Assembly: GCA_002737665.1 (NCBI GenBank)
Contig: NSIF01000018.1
Coordinates: 1 to 36,175, forward strand
Reading direction: 5' to 3'
DNA: 36,175 bases
DNA from: Flavobacteriales bacterium
GTDB lineage: Bacteria > Bacteroidota > Bacteroidia > Palsa-965
This document shows positions 7,996-16,329 of this stretch, in pieces. The position numbers were made by a program, and so were the translations under genes. The first letter of the stretch is position 1. Every line of letters starts with the position of its first letter. The notes under the pieces were generated by a model that was not told where the DNA came from, ran no database searches, and was given only the letters and a program-made list of their open reading frames with translations.

Positions 7996-9387
7996 ATGAA
8001 ATTTACTGCTTCAATAAATAACTTTCAATTTTCCACCTTCCAAAAGATTGTAGGTAATTTATTTTTTATTGTATTGTTGATATACAGTGTCGTTTATGCA
8101 GTTGAAAGAGTAACTTATGTTGATTCAGCATGGCAATTTTTTCAAAGAGTCAATAGCGAATCTTTCTTTTTTCCAAGTGGAAGAATCGGAGTTTTTTTCT
8201 CTGAACTACCCCTTTTTATTGCAATCCAACTTCATCTACCATTTCCAATATTGGTTTATGTATTCTCCATCAGTTATATTTTACTTTATTATATAGTTTG
8301 GAGAATTTGTACTTATCGCTTTGCTAATTCTGCTGCAGGATTGCTCTTACTCTTTTCGTTAACAATGGGTGTAAGGGAAAGTTTTTTACATACTGTTACC
8401 GAAACCCACCAATGCCTAATTTATACCGCACTCCTTTATGCAATTTTAAATTTTGATTTTGATGGAAAAAAATACTGGAAAATAGTTTGGGCCTGTTTTA
8501 CAGCCTGCTTAATTCTGCTAACTCATCCTATTGGGGCTTTTACAATTGGCTTTGTATGTATCTACTATTTTATTGAAGCTCGATCTATGAAACAATCATT
8601 GCTCTGGATAATTTTATCCTTGCCCGTATTATTCACGCTCATACGTTTCTTGAGCCCATTGGATCAATACGATAGTGCTCAATTTGAGTCATTGAAAAAC
8701 TCCATAGGAACAACATCTTTTTTTGAAAGTGCATCCTTAAATTTTATTAAAATTCATTTCACACACTTTTACTGGCTTCCTGAATTAGCAGGATTAATTA
8801 CACTCGTTTGGTTATTTATCCGAAAGGAATGGCTAATACTTTTTGCCTTATTAATTTCAGTAATTGGATATCTAATTATCGCTTGTATAACATTCAACAA
8901 AGGCGATTCAAGTATTATGCTCGAACGGATTTTTCTACCAGCATTTTTTATGATCAGTTTGGTATTTGCTGAATTAGTTTCTAAGAAAACTAAAATGCAC
9001 AAACTAGTTCCGATGCTTTTAGTATTGTTCTTCCTTGTTAATGGAATTCATTATATCAATGTAGGATGTTTGTATTATAAAAAAAGAGTGGCTTATATTG
9101 ACCAAATTGTCCAACATGGAATAAATCAGGGAGAAGCTATTTATTTCCTTACTAAATTAGAAACAGAAACAAGCAAAGAAAAAATTCTAGTGCCTTGGGC
9201 ATTAGGAACAGAAACATTGATTTATTCAAAATTTAAATACAACAAGTGTATTTCTATTTGTACCGAAGAAAGTTTTTGCAAAAAGAATAACTTTTATATT
9301 ACCAATACGTACTGCTTTCCTATCAAAAATTTAAATGCAAATTACTTTCAGCTCAACGGGGAAACAACACAGGAATTAAAGCATTAA
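7996..9387 (+). CDS. Polytopic membrane protein, possibly GT-C glycosyltransferase-like
   Basis: A 463-residue protein with about ten membrane segments spread from residue 18 to about 355 and a soluble C-terminal domain of roughly 100 residues. The first extracytoplasmic loop carries acidic residues (YVDSAWQFFQ), a position where lipid-linked-sugar glycosyltransferases of the GT-C fold keep an acidic residue. That is only a topological resemblance, and I would not name a substrate. The gene starts 57 bp after the propeller gene and may be read from the same promoter. Its TAA overlaps the opposing kinase gene's stop by 4 bp (shared TTAA). Confidence 0.65.
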   Translation: MKFTASINNFQFSTFQKIVGNLFFIVLLIYSVVYAVERVTYVDSAWQFFQRVNSESFFFPSGRIGVFFSELPLFIAIQLHLPFPILVYVFSISYILLYYIVWRICTYRFANSAAGLLLLFSLTMGVRESFLHTVTETHQCLIYTALLYAILNFDFDGKKYWKIVWACFTACLILLTHPIGAFTIGFVCIYYFIEARSMKQSLLWIILSLPVLFTLIRFLSPLDQYDSAQFESLKNSIGTTSFFESASLNFIKIHFTHFYWLPELAGLITLVWLFIRKEWLILFALLISVIGYLIIACITFNKGDSSIMLERIFLPAFFMISLVFAELVSKKTKMHKLVPMLLVLFFLVNGIHYINVGCLYYKKRVAYIDQIVQHGINQGEAIYFLTKLETETSKEKILVPWALGTETLIYSKFKYNKCISICTEESFCKKNNFYITNTYCFPIKNLNANYFQLNGETTQELKH

Positions 9388-10232
9388 TGCTCACCAATGT
9401 GGTAATTCAATAGACCAGCAATTGGAGTTTCAGTAACCCTCACAAGTCTTATTCCCTGTTCTTCGGCCACCCTACGCAGCAGATTACTAAAATAAAAGCC
9501 AACAGAACCAGTTACATGAAGTGGTAAATCGACAGCGTTTGTGTAACGTAAAATATGATGTTTAAAAAATGAGCGGAAATTCTCCACTACTAAATCAATG
9601 CATTGTGAGTGTTCTATATTTTGATAGATGAAAATACTGAATGAAGCGAGGTATCTATTAGGTAGTGGTTCACGATACACTTTTTCTAAAATTATTTCTT
9701 TTGTAAGATTAAAACGATTCACAAATTTTTCTTTCAATCTAATTTCCAGTGTATCATAAAGAAACATGCGAATCAATTCTTTTCCAAGAGCAGCACCACT
9801 CCCCTCATCGCCCAATATATATCCAAGTGAAGGATTGTTTGCAACAATAGAGTTTCCATCAAAATGGCAAGAGTTAGAACCTGTACCTAGAATGGCAGCA
9901 ATGCCTTTTTCAGGACCACAAAGCGATCGCGCCGCAGCTAATAAATCCGTATTAATTTCAATTGAGGTAGTAGGAAAAATTGTCGCAAGCGATTTTTTTA
10001 CAGCATACTTATTAGCATCTGTTCCACAACCAGCTCCATAAAAAAACAGCATTGTTGGAGTATTACTACCTAATGGTACTAAAACTTCTCTACGCAAACT
10101 TTCCTCCATTTGCGTCCCTGAAATTAAGTATGGATTATAACCCTCAGAGCGAAATGCTATAATTTTACGATTTGAATCAATAAAACGCCAATCTGTTTTG
10201 GTAGACCCGCTGTCGGCAATGAGTAGATTCAT
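9384..10232 (-). CDS. BadF/BadG-type ATPase, probable N-acetylglucosamine kinase
   Basis: A 282-residue ASKHA-fold kinase. The phosphate-1 loop is ADSGSTKTDW (residues 6-15). The catalytic-loop region TDLLAAARSL (95-104) supplies Asp96, the adenosine region has GTGSNS (116-121), and the LGDEGSGA motif (140-147) is typical of GlcNAc kinases in the BadF/BadG/BcrA/BcrD family. The likely reaction is ATP-dependent 6-phosphorylation of GlcNAc or a related sugar in cytoplasmic amino-sugar or cell-wall recycling. Length is normal. A TATCTTCG box ends 4 nt before the ATG, suggesting a leaderless mRNA. Substrate specificity is inferred from the family, not seen. Confidence 0.85.
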   Translation of the reverse strand: MNLLIADSGSTKTDWRFIDSNRKIIAFRSEGYNPYLISGTQMEESLRREVLVPLGSNTPTMLFFYGAGCGTDANKYAVKKSLATIFPTTSIEINTDLLAAARSLCGPEKGIAAILGTGSNSCHFDGNSIVANNPSLGYILGDEGSGAALGKELIRMFLYDTLEIRLKEKFVNRFNLTKEIILEKVYREPLPNRYLASFSIFIYQNIEHSQCIDLVVENFRSFFKHHILRYTNAVDLPLHVTGSVGFYFSNLLRRVAEEQGIRLVRVTETPIAGLLNYHIGEH

Positions 10233-10236
10233 TTGG

Positions 10237-10244
10237 CGAAGATA
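10237..10244 (-). promoter_or_regulatory. -7-like box 4 nt before the kinase ATG
   Basis: The minus strand reads TATCTTCG, one base off TAnnTTTG, followed by CCAA and then the ATG at 10232. No TTG is well placed for -33 (the nearest is only 14 bp away). If used, transcription would begin at or next to the start codon. Confidence 0.3.
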
Positions 10245-10337
10245 AAGAGAAGTACATCCAATGTAATATCGTTTTAAGAAGTCAGCTATTCTATGAAAAG
10301 AAGAATAAAATTATTTGAGATTCTAATTTAACGAACC

Positions 10338-11012
10338 TTAGTTAGTGTTAAACAGCAAATGATTGGGACTTACAATGTTATTTTTAATTGCAAATAAAAC
10401 AAGTCCAGCTGTATTGTTCACTCCCAACTTTGACATAATTTTTTTTCGATGAGTTGTAACTGTATGTACACTCAAAAATAATTTTTCAGCTATTTGTTTA
10501 TTCGAAAGTCCATCTGAAATGAGACTTATAATTTCTGTTTCTCTGTTTGAAATTTTTACTCCTTCACATGAGATAAATTCAGTTTCCAAACTAACTTCAT
10601 CAGTAAATTTCAAAACATCAGTTAGGATTTTACCACAAAAAAATTGTTCCCCTCTTGCAGTAGCTTCAATTGCTTCTATAAATTCATTTTTATCACAATC
10701 CCGAAGTAAATAGCTAGTTATACCAGCAGCAATGGCATCAGAAAGCATCCATCGGTTAGGTTTGTCTGATATGGAAAGAAAATGGACACCAGGTGCTATG
10801 GCTTTCGCTTTACGAATAGTTGAAATTCCAAAAGCTGGATCGTTATGATCAATAATAACTACACCATTATCAAAGGAATTTATAAGAAATAAGAGATCTT
10901 CAGAACTTAAAGCTTCACCTTTAAAAATATATTCTTTGTAATTGATAATCAATGACTTAATTCCCTCACGAATAAGATAATTTGATTGCGCAATTAAAAT
11001 CGGGACAGGCAT
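10338..11012 (-). CDS. LuxR/NarL-type transcriptional regulator with a degenerate receiver domain
   Basis: A 224-residue protein. Residues 1-about 120 have the length and pattern of a response-regulator receiver domain. Residues about 150-212 form a LuxR-type helix-turn-helix (ISNRETEIISLISDGLSNKQ, then a recognition helix around VHTVTTHRKKI). The receiver is unusual. The acidic pair that binds magnesium in NarL-type regulators (normally ADDH) reads AQSN at residues 8-11, and the conserved lysine near the end of the domain (normally YLLKD) is Arg104. The phosphoacceptor-position aspartate (VVIIDHND, Asp55) is kept. Standard aspartyl phosphorylation is therefore doubtful. No histidine kinase gene is adjacent. 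A TACCTTTG box at 11046-11053 probably drives it. Confidence 0.88.
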   Translation of the reverse strand: MPVPILIAQSNYLIREGIKSLIINYKEYIFKGEALSSEDLLFLINSFDNGVVIIDHNDPAFGISTIRKAKAIAPGVHFLSISDKPNRWMLSDAIAAGITSYLLRDCDKNEFIEAIEATARGEQFFCGKILTDVLKFTDEVSLETEFISCEGVKISNRETEIISLISDGLSNKQIAEKLFLSVHTVTTHRKKIMSKLGVNNTAGLVLFAIKNNIVSPNHLLFNTN

Positions 11013-11045
11013 TTCTTATTAAGACTAATTAAAAATAACGATTGT

Positions 11046-11053
11046 CAAAGGTA
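11046..11053 (-). promoter_or_regulatory. -7 box of the LuxR-type regulator gene
   Basis: The minus strand reads TACCTTTG, a full match to TAnnTTTG, 33 nt before the ATG at 11012. No TTG was seen at -33. Confidence 0.4.
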
Positions 11054-11085
11054 GTTTATTTTCTAAAATAAAAAAGTAAAAGGTT

Positions 11086-12027
11086 TTAATTTCGACCAAA
11101 TGGTTGCTCAGGAATGTTAAAAATTGCCCCATCCTCACCTAAAAATGTTGATTCAAATTCTGTCTTCGCTTCAGCTAGCAATGGATTAAGGTCAACATAA
11201 CGAGCCGAGAAATGCCCAATGATCAATTTCCAAACCTTTGCTAGACGAGCAACCCTACCCGCTTCTAATGCAGTGGTATGATAAGTTTGCTTTGCACGCT
11301 CCAGCAAATCATGCATAAATGTGGCCTCATGGTATAATAAATCTACCCCTTTAACGCCTTGAATAACACGATCGTCAAATCGAGTGTCAGAGCAGAATGC
11401 ATACGACCGAGCCTTTTGTTTTCCACGCGTAATCAGCACATTTTTAATTATTGTACCATCATTCAAAACGGCATCTTGACCACTTTTTACATTTACCATT
11501 TGTGTTAATGGAACGCCATAGAATATTGCCTGCTCTTTGTTGATGGAAAATTCACGTTCTTTTTCCCTGAATATAAATCCACAGCAAGGCACTCTATGAT
11601 TAAGTATTATTGTTTCAACGGTAAGGATTTTATCTTCAAAAATAATTTTTGGATTTTCTGTATCCAATTCATGCCACACTGTTTCAAAACAAAGATTTGT
11701 TCCTGAAAAATTCATTTGTATTGCAATAATTTCTTTCAAACCGAAAGGGGAATAGATATGAATTGGATTTATGCGTCCTAATAAATGAAATGAGGAAAGC
11801 AAACCCATTAAACCGAGGTAATGGTCGCCATGAAGATGAGAAATGAATATGTGATTAATTCTTTGAAAACGAATTTTATATTTTCTTAATTGAATTTGGG
11901 TAGCTTCCCCGCAGTCAATTAAAAAAAACCGCTCAGCTACATTTAGTAACTGAGCGGTTGTATTTCGGTTTACGGTTGGCGTCGCTGAGCTAGAACCTAA
12001 AATGGTTAGTTCAAACGCTGATGCCAT
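11086..12027 (-). CDS. rnz: Ribonuclease Z (tRNA 3' endonuclease)
   Basis: A 313-residue metallo-beta-lactamase-fold nuclease that removes 3' trailers from precursor tRNAs in the cytoplasm. The N-terminus LTILGSSSATPT is the family start. The zinc-binding HLHGDH motif is at residues 64-69. Further metal ligands are expected in FCSDTRF, YHEATFMHD and GHFSARY, all present in order. The length matches the short bacterial RNase Z (about 305-315 residues). Its ATG overlaps the stop of the upstream T9SS gene as TAATG, indicating translational coupling in an operon with the T9SS protein and the STAS protein. Confidence 0.96.
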   Translation of the reverse strand: MASAFELTILGSSSATPTVNRNTTAQLLNVAERFFLIDCGEATQIQLRKYKIRFQRINHIFISHLHGDHYLGLMGLLSSFHLLGRINPIHIYSPFGLKEIIAIQMNFSGTNLCFETVWHELDTENPKIIFEDKILTVETIILNHRVPCCGFIFREKEREFSINKEQAIFYGVPLTQMVNVKSGQDAVLNDGTIIKNVLITRGKQKARSYAFCSDTRFDDRVIQGVKGVDLLYHEATFMHDLLERAKQTYHTTALEAGRVARLAKVWKLIIGHFSARYVDLNPLLAEAKTEFESTFLGEDGAIFNIPEQPFGRN

Positions 12028-12833
12028 TAGTGTGATACAGTGATACGACGAGTTATAAGAGCATCATTCATACGGAATGAACACATGTAAACACCTGAAC
12101 TAAGATAAGCTGTTTTCAAAAAATAGTTATTGGTGCCTACTGTTGTAGAAACAGTTTCTTGTTTTACAATTGAACCAAGCATGTTGTACATAGAAAACTG
12201 AACTGTTCCTCCTACTGGTGAATTTAAAATAAATTCAGCTTGTTCGTTAGCTGGATTTGGCAAGCTCGCGGAAACTGAAAAAATACCTGCGTTTAAGCTG
12301 TTTAATCCACTTGCAGGTAAAATTTGTAACTGATAGCCAGTGTAACTTGATGCTTGAGGAGCTGGAATGCTAAATACTAGAACTGTTGCTGTAAAGTAAA
12401 CAGTCATAGGGTAAATTCCATTCCCACTTGGCCCACCAAGCTCTTGACCAGGAGCAGCTGTTCCTGTTAAACCAACGCAACCATATCCAGTTCCTGGGGG
12501 GGTAGCAGTAGGTGTTGTAAAGATTCCACTTGCTGGATTAGCTAAATAAATAAAGTTGGAAGGAATTCCAGAAATACTATCAATCTTAATTTGTGTAATG
12601 TCAAAAGTTCCTGGAATCGGAGACGTTACAGTTGTATCTGGTTGAATGTGAAATTGCAAATCAGCCGAATAGCCTGTACCAACATATGCTAGGGGTAGAT
12701 TGGTTGTAGTATTTGGAATGATTGCATAATTAGTATTATTCGGACCACCAAATAAAGCTGGATTGACCACACATTGTGCAAAAGCAGCAGAACCAATAAT
12801 TGATGTAATAAATAAAGTGTAGATTTTTTTCAT
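12027..12833 (-). CDS. Small T9SS-secreted protein with C-terminal sorting domain
   Basis: A 268-residue protein with a signal peptide (residues 1-19, ending AFAQ). The central part (about 20-185) is rich in Pro, Thr, Gly and Asn with no recognisable domain. Residues about 188-268 fit a type A T9SS sorting domain: SLPNPANEQAEF, then VQFSMYNMLG, and SSGVYMCSF close to the end. It should be exported across the outer membrane. It sits between a STAS regulator and RNase Z with a one-base overlap to the latter, an odd place for a secreted protein. Function is unknown. Confidence 0.85.
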   Translation of the reverse strand: MKKIYTLFITSIIGSAAFAQCVVNPALFGGPNNTNYAIIPNTTTNLPLAYVGTGYSADLQFHIQPDTTVTSPIPGTFDITQIKIDSISGIPSNFIYLANPASGIFTTPTATPPGTGYGCVGLTGTAAPGQELGGPSGNGIYPMTVYFTATVLVFSIPAPQASSYTGYQLQILPASGLNSLNAGIFSVSASLPNPANEQAEFILNSPVGGTVQFSMYNMLGSIVKQETVSTTVGTNNYFLKTAYLSSGVYMCSFRMNDALITRRITVSH

Positions 12834-12858
12834 GTGTTTTATTAGGTTAAATTAATAA

Positions 12859-13233
12859 TTAATTTCCGCTATCAAATGGTACATCTTCTACAACCAAGCG
12901 GTCAATTGCAGTTGATAAATCTGATGTAATATTTAAAATAGAATCAAGTTGAGAAATCGAAATTAACTTTTTAACTGGCTCTTGCAAGCCAAATAGTACA
13001 AGTAAACGATTTGAATTTTTACAGAGTCTATTGGCAACTAAAATTGCACTAAGTCCTGACGAATCACAATAACGAATTTCAGAAAAATCAATTATAATAT
13101 TTCTAATTCCATCTGCATTTAAGATAATATATTGCGCTTTCAGTGTTGGTGCAACCAAACTGTCAAGCTTATCGCCTTGAAGTCGAATTAAAGTATACTT
13201 ATCTGCTTGTTCAATAGTAAATGGAAGCTTCAT
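12859..13233 (-). CDS. STAS-domain protein (anti-sigma-factor antagonist type)
   Basis: A 124-residue single-domain protein. The conserved phosphorylation segment is RYCDSSGLSA with DSSG at residues 57-60. By position, Ser58 corresponds to the serine of SpoIIAA that its partner kinase phosphorylates. Such proteins switch partners with an anti-sigma factor or phosphatase module, but no kinase or phosphatase gene is nearby, so the partner is elsewhere in the genome. It is the first gene of a three-gene unit with the T9SS protein and rnz. A good promoter (13239-13269) puts the transcription start at about the ATG, so the mRNA is probably leaderless. Confidence 0.88.
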   Translation of the reverse strand: MKLPFTIEQADKYTLIRLQGDKLDSLVAPTLKAQYIILNADGIRNIIIDFSEIRYCDSSGLSAILVANRLCKNSNRLLVLFGLQEPVKKLISISQLDSILNITSDLSTAIDRLVVEDVPFDSGN

Positions 13234-13238
13234 ATTTC

Positions 13239-13269
13239 CAAAGGTAATGAATACGAACTTAAAAACAAA
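13239..13269 (-). promoter_or_regulatory. Bacteroidota-type promoter of the STAS-T9SS-rnz operon
   Basis: On the minus strand a TTTG (13269-13266) is followed after 19 bp by TACCTTTG (13246-13239), a good fit to the -33 TTG and -7 TAnnTTTG elements. Only 5 nt separate the -7 box from the ATG at 13233, so a start near +1 at the ATG is predicted. Confidence 0.55.
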
Positions 13270-13304
13270 GTATTTAAATTGATTTTTAGATACTGATCAA
13301 CTCA

Positions 13305-14237
13305 TTAATAATCTGAGCGACCGGCTAATAAATACAATACAGCCATCCTTACAGCAACTCCATTTTCAACTTGGTCAAGTATTATAGACTGAGCAGAATC
13401 GGCAACTTCACTTGTAATTTCAACGCCTCTGTTAATTGGACCTGGATGCATAATTGTAATTTCTTTACCAATTTTATTCATCAAGTTCATATCGAGCCCA
13501 TATTGCATTGAATATTCTCGTAGTGTTGGAAAGAATTTTATATCCTGTCTTTCCAACTGAATGCGCAACACATTGGCCACATCGCACCATTCCAATGCTT
13601 TTTGCAAGTTAAATTCAACTTTTACTCCGAGTGAGGAAATGTATCTTGGCATCAACGTTCGAGGTCCGCAAACCATAACCTCAGCACCAAGTTTTTGAAG
13701 ACAAAATATATTTGAAAGTGCTACACGTGAATGGAGTATATCGCCTACAATTACAACTTTTTTCCCTTTCACAGTACCATGCTTTTCTTGAATAGAAAAG
13801 GCATCTAATAATGCTTGTGTCGGGTGTTCGTGTGAACCATCTCCAGCATTAATAATTTTAGCATTAATGTGTTTTGAAAGAAAAACGCAAGCACCAGGAT
13901 TAGGATGACGCATCACAACCATATCAACCTTCATTGCAAGTATATTATTAACTGTATCAATGAGTGTTTCCCCTTTTTTTACTGAAGAACTTGAGGCGGA
14001 AAAATTGACTGTGTCGGCAGATAATCTTCGTTCAGCAAGTTCAAAAGAAACTCTTGTACGAGTTGAATTTTCAAAAAATAAATTTGCAATGGTAATGTCA
14101 CGTAGGGAGGGAACTTTTTTAATTGGGCGATTAATAACTTCCTTAAACTGACTGGCAGTAGTTAAAATAAGCTCAATATCATTTGGCGAAAGTTGCTTAA
14201 TGCCAAGCAAATGCTTAACGCTTAATTTTTTAATCAT
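13305..14237 (-). CDS. pyrB: Aspartate carbamoyltransferase, catalytic subunit
   Basis: A 310-residue enzyme that joins carbamoyl phosphate and aspartate to give carbamoyl aspartate, the second step of pyrimidine synthesis. The carbamoyl-phosphate loop FENSTRTR is at residues 55-62. The HEHPTQALLDAF motif is at 136-147, and the C-terminal domain has MHPGPINRGVEI. Length is normal for the catalytic chain. No pyrI regulatory chain is adjacent. It overlaps the end of pyrR by 8 bp on the same strand, so the two are co-transcribed and probably translationally coupled. Confidence 0.97.
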   Translation of the reverse strand: MIKKLSVKHLLGIKQLSPNDIELILTTASQFKEVINRPIKKVPSLRDITIANLFFENSTRTRVSFELAERRLSADTVNFSASSSSVKKGETLIDTVNNILAMKVDMVVMRHPNPGACVFLSKHINAKIINAGDGSHEHPTQALLDAFSIQEKHGTVKGKKVVIVGDILHSRVALSNIFCLQKLGAEVMVCGPRTLMPRYISSLGVKVEFNLQKALEWCDVANVLRIQLERQDIKFFPTLREYSMQYGLDMNLMNKIGKEITIMHPGPINRGVEITSEVADSAQSIILDQVENGVAVRMAVLYLLAGRSDY

Positions 14238-14775
14238 CCTTATCGTTTGTTAAAAGCCAAATATGATCTTCGCCATCGTTTTCTTTCCATTCTACCTTTA
14301 CCTTTTCGGAGGCAATGGTATCAATTGTAATACCAATATATTTTGCTTGAATTGGTAAATTTCTGCTGAAACGTCTATCTACTAAAACCATCAATTCTAC
14401 ATCTTTTGGACGTCCAAATGCCATCATAGCATCTAAGCCGGCTCGAATTGTTCTGCCTGTGAAAAGAACGTCATCAATTAAGATTACATTTTTATCTTCT
14501 ATTATGAAATTTATAGTTGTTTGGTTAGGAACAAGGTCTTTTTTTCGGAAATCGTCACGGTAAAAAGTAGTATCTAATTCACCATAAAGTATGGCATCAT
14601 TTTTAAGAATTTCCTTTAAAGTAGTATGAATACGCCTTGCAAGATTTACTCCTCGTGGTTGTAAACCTATAATTACTGATTGAGAAAAATCGTCGTGTAC
14701 TTCAATCAACTGGTGGCAAAGGCGGTTGATTGTGATAGAAAATTGTTGCGGTGTAATTAGAAGGCGTGGAGCCAT
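14230..14775 (-). CDS. pyrR: PyrR: uracil phosphoribosyltransferase / pyr operon regulator
   Basis: A 181-residue protein of the type I phosphoribosyltransferase fold. The PRPP-binding loop VILIDDVLFTGRT spans residues 97-109, and the substrate region has GLQPRGVNLARRI (37-49). In Gram-positive bacteria PyrR binds pyr mRNA and causes attenuation; it also has uracil phosphoribosyltransferase activity. Here it precedes pyrB. Only 45 bp separate it from the upstream gene, and a TATCTTTG box lies 11 nt before the ATG. There is little room for an attenuator leader, so the catalytic role or a different regulatory target is more likely. Length is normal. Confidence 0.94.
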   Translation of the reverse strand: MAPRLLITPQQFSITINRLCHQLIEVHDDFSQSVIIGLQPRGVNLARRIHTTLKEILKNDAILYGELDTTFYRDDFRKKDLVPNQTTINFIIEDKNVILIDDVLFTGRTIRAGLDAMMAFGRPKDVELMVLVDRRFSRNLPIQAKYIGITIDTIASEKVKVEWKENDGEDHIWLLTNDKDD

Positions 14776-14786
14776 AGCTGCTTTGT

Positions 14787-14794
14787 CAAAGATA
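14787..14794 (-). promoter_or_regulatory. -7 box upstream of pyrR-pyrB
   Basis: The minus strand reads TATCTTTG, a full match to TAnnTTTG, 11 nt before the pyrR ATG. No TTG is present at -33. A start site here would leave a leader of only a few nucleotides. Confidence 0.4.
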
Positions 14795-14820
14795 GAAAAT
14801 ACAATGGGAAATAAAATAAA

Positions 14821-15531
14821 TTATTTATTTTTTCTTTGTCCAGTTATAGGATCTAGTATTAACGAGTCACGATATTCCCGAATACCGGGTGCTGTAAAGT
14901 CTATAAAAATAATCTCGTTACTATACACTTGTGCGCTTTGAATCTCTTGAAATTGAAGTTTTTTCGTATTAAATAAAGAATCCATTTTCCAAACTACATC
15001 CCCATTCTCTACTAAAATTTTACCTACCATTCCTAAAGTTGAAATATATGCCGTTGTTCCATCTACGACGGGTCTTCCTGGATTAGGATTCATAAAAACT
15101 AATTTCCAATCGGGCTTTAAATAATCTGATGAAAAAACAGCAAAGCAACTTCGTAGCCCATCCATACTTGTCTCTTGCCAACATATAAACCACTTATGAT
15201 TTGGTCTTGGTAGCATAAATAGTTTATCAACTAGGTACGCTGCTTTTAAATCAATGAGCAGTCTTTTTGAGCTACCAACACTATCTGTAAGTTCAATTCT
15301 ACCTCTCTGCGAACAAGCTAATAAGCTATCTCCTACTCTACCGGTCAAATAAAATCCTAAAGAAACTTTCGCTTTGTAAATTTCAGTTGCGTAAACAAGA
15401 TTAGCTTTTAATGAATTTTGCTGTTTAGCTATTTTGGGAGAAATTATTTTAACGGGAGAATCAGCAGTACTATTTCCGCAAGAAATTGTAATGCTACAAA
15501 CAAAAACATAAAATACTAATTTGTGAAGCAA
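14821..15531 (-). CDS. Lipoprotein of unknown function
   Basis: A 236-residue protein with a lipoprotein leader (lipobox TISC, Cys18) and a mature part of mixed beta strands. Phrases such as VENGDVVWKMDS and LILDPITGQ resemble strands of PQQ-like or WD-like propeller repeats, but I count too few for a full propeller and would not assign the fold. It is the third gene of a minus-strand set (after 16330-17064 and 15571-16293) with gaps of about 35-40 bp, and pyrR follows after 45 bp. Function is unknown; an envelope location is supported by the leader. Confidence 0.7.
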   Translation of the reverse strand: MLHKLVFYVFVCSITISCGNSTADSPVKIISPKIAKQQNSLKANLVYATEIYKAKVSLGFYLTGRVGDSLLACSQRGRIELTDSVGSSKRLLIDLKAAYLVDKLFMLPRPNHKWFICWQETSMDGLRSCFAVFSSDYLKPDWKLVFMNPNPGRPVVDGTTAYISTLGMVGKILVENGDVVWKMDSLFNTKKLQFQEIQSAQVYSNEIIFIDFTAPGIREYRDSLILDPITGQRKNK

Positions 15532-15570
15532 TGGATTAATAATAAATACGCTACGATTTTCTTCCCAACA

Positions 15571-16293
15571 TCAACGTTGATTTCGATTATGAGTTTTTTT
15601 GGCATTTTGAAATAAAAGGAAATGAAAACGAACATAAACTGCTAAATCATAATCACTAGAATCTCGCAAAAAAGATTCAGATATATTTAGGTATCTAATA
15701 AAATTAGCATATTCGTTTTCATTTAGAGTAATAACACCTGCACTCGTGTAGAGAATGAATAATTCTTTTAAAATAGCCTCGACGTTGTCTTGATTTTCCA
15801 ATATTGAAACCAATTCTCGAGATTTTCCATCTTTACTGAACCGCTCGTATAAATAAGTAATTGGACTTTGCATTGCATCTACAACTCCAATTGTTTGTCG
15901 AGTCTGTACTTTACCAATCGTTGCTCGCTGGGCATTTATTTCTTTTAAATCTCTAATCGGATAAATGGCAACTACACTCAACATCTTTGGTTTCATTTGT
16001 AAACCAATTTTTATAAAATAAATTGTCTTGAAAATTGAATCCCTAAAACAAATTCTTAAAACTTCATAGCCGCCTGCAGTAATTAAAAAAGTGTCTGTCT
16101 TTAGACCAACCATAGAAAATGGCATTCCAGGTATACAATTTAGTCCTGTACCTATACGCTTATTTATAATAATTGCCGAGGGAGTTACAGTGCTGTCAAT
16201 TTTATCAAAAACTTTTCCACGTACTTCTATTGACTGCGCAGCAATTTCTAGGGTCAACAATCCAAAGCAAAATAAAAAAAATGCAGTTTTCAT
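15571..16293 (-). CDS. Secreted protein with carboxypeptidase-regulatory-like N-terminal domain
   Basis: The start is placed at the ATG at 16293 because the residues after it form a signal peptide (MKTAFFLFCFGLLTLEIAAQ); a start 27 bp upstream would add a charged stretch before it. The resulting protein has 240 residues. Residues about 21-105 begin with IEVRGKVFDKIDSTVTPSA and look like the beta-sandwich 'carboxypeptidase regulatory-like' domain common on Bacteroidota surface proteins. The remainder is mostly helical and charged, with no recognised motif. It lies between a probable outer-membrane protein and a lipoprotein, so it probably belongs to the same envelope cluster. Confidence 0.65.
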   Translation of the reverse strand: MKTAFFLFCFGLLTLEIAAQSIEVRGKVFDKIDSTVTPSAIIINKRIGTGLNCIPGMPFSMVGLKTDTFLITAGGYEVLRICFRDSIFKTIYFIKIGLQMKPKMLSVVAIYPIRDLKEINAQRATIGKVQTRQTIGVVDAMQSPITYLYERFSKDGKSRELVSILENQDNVEAILKELFILYTSAGVITLNENEYANFIRYLNISESFLRDSSDYDLAVYVRFHFLLFQNAKKTHNRNQR

Positions 16294-16329
16294 TTTATCT
16301 TTTAAACACCTAATTTCCAATTTTGATTC

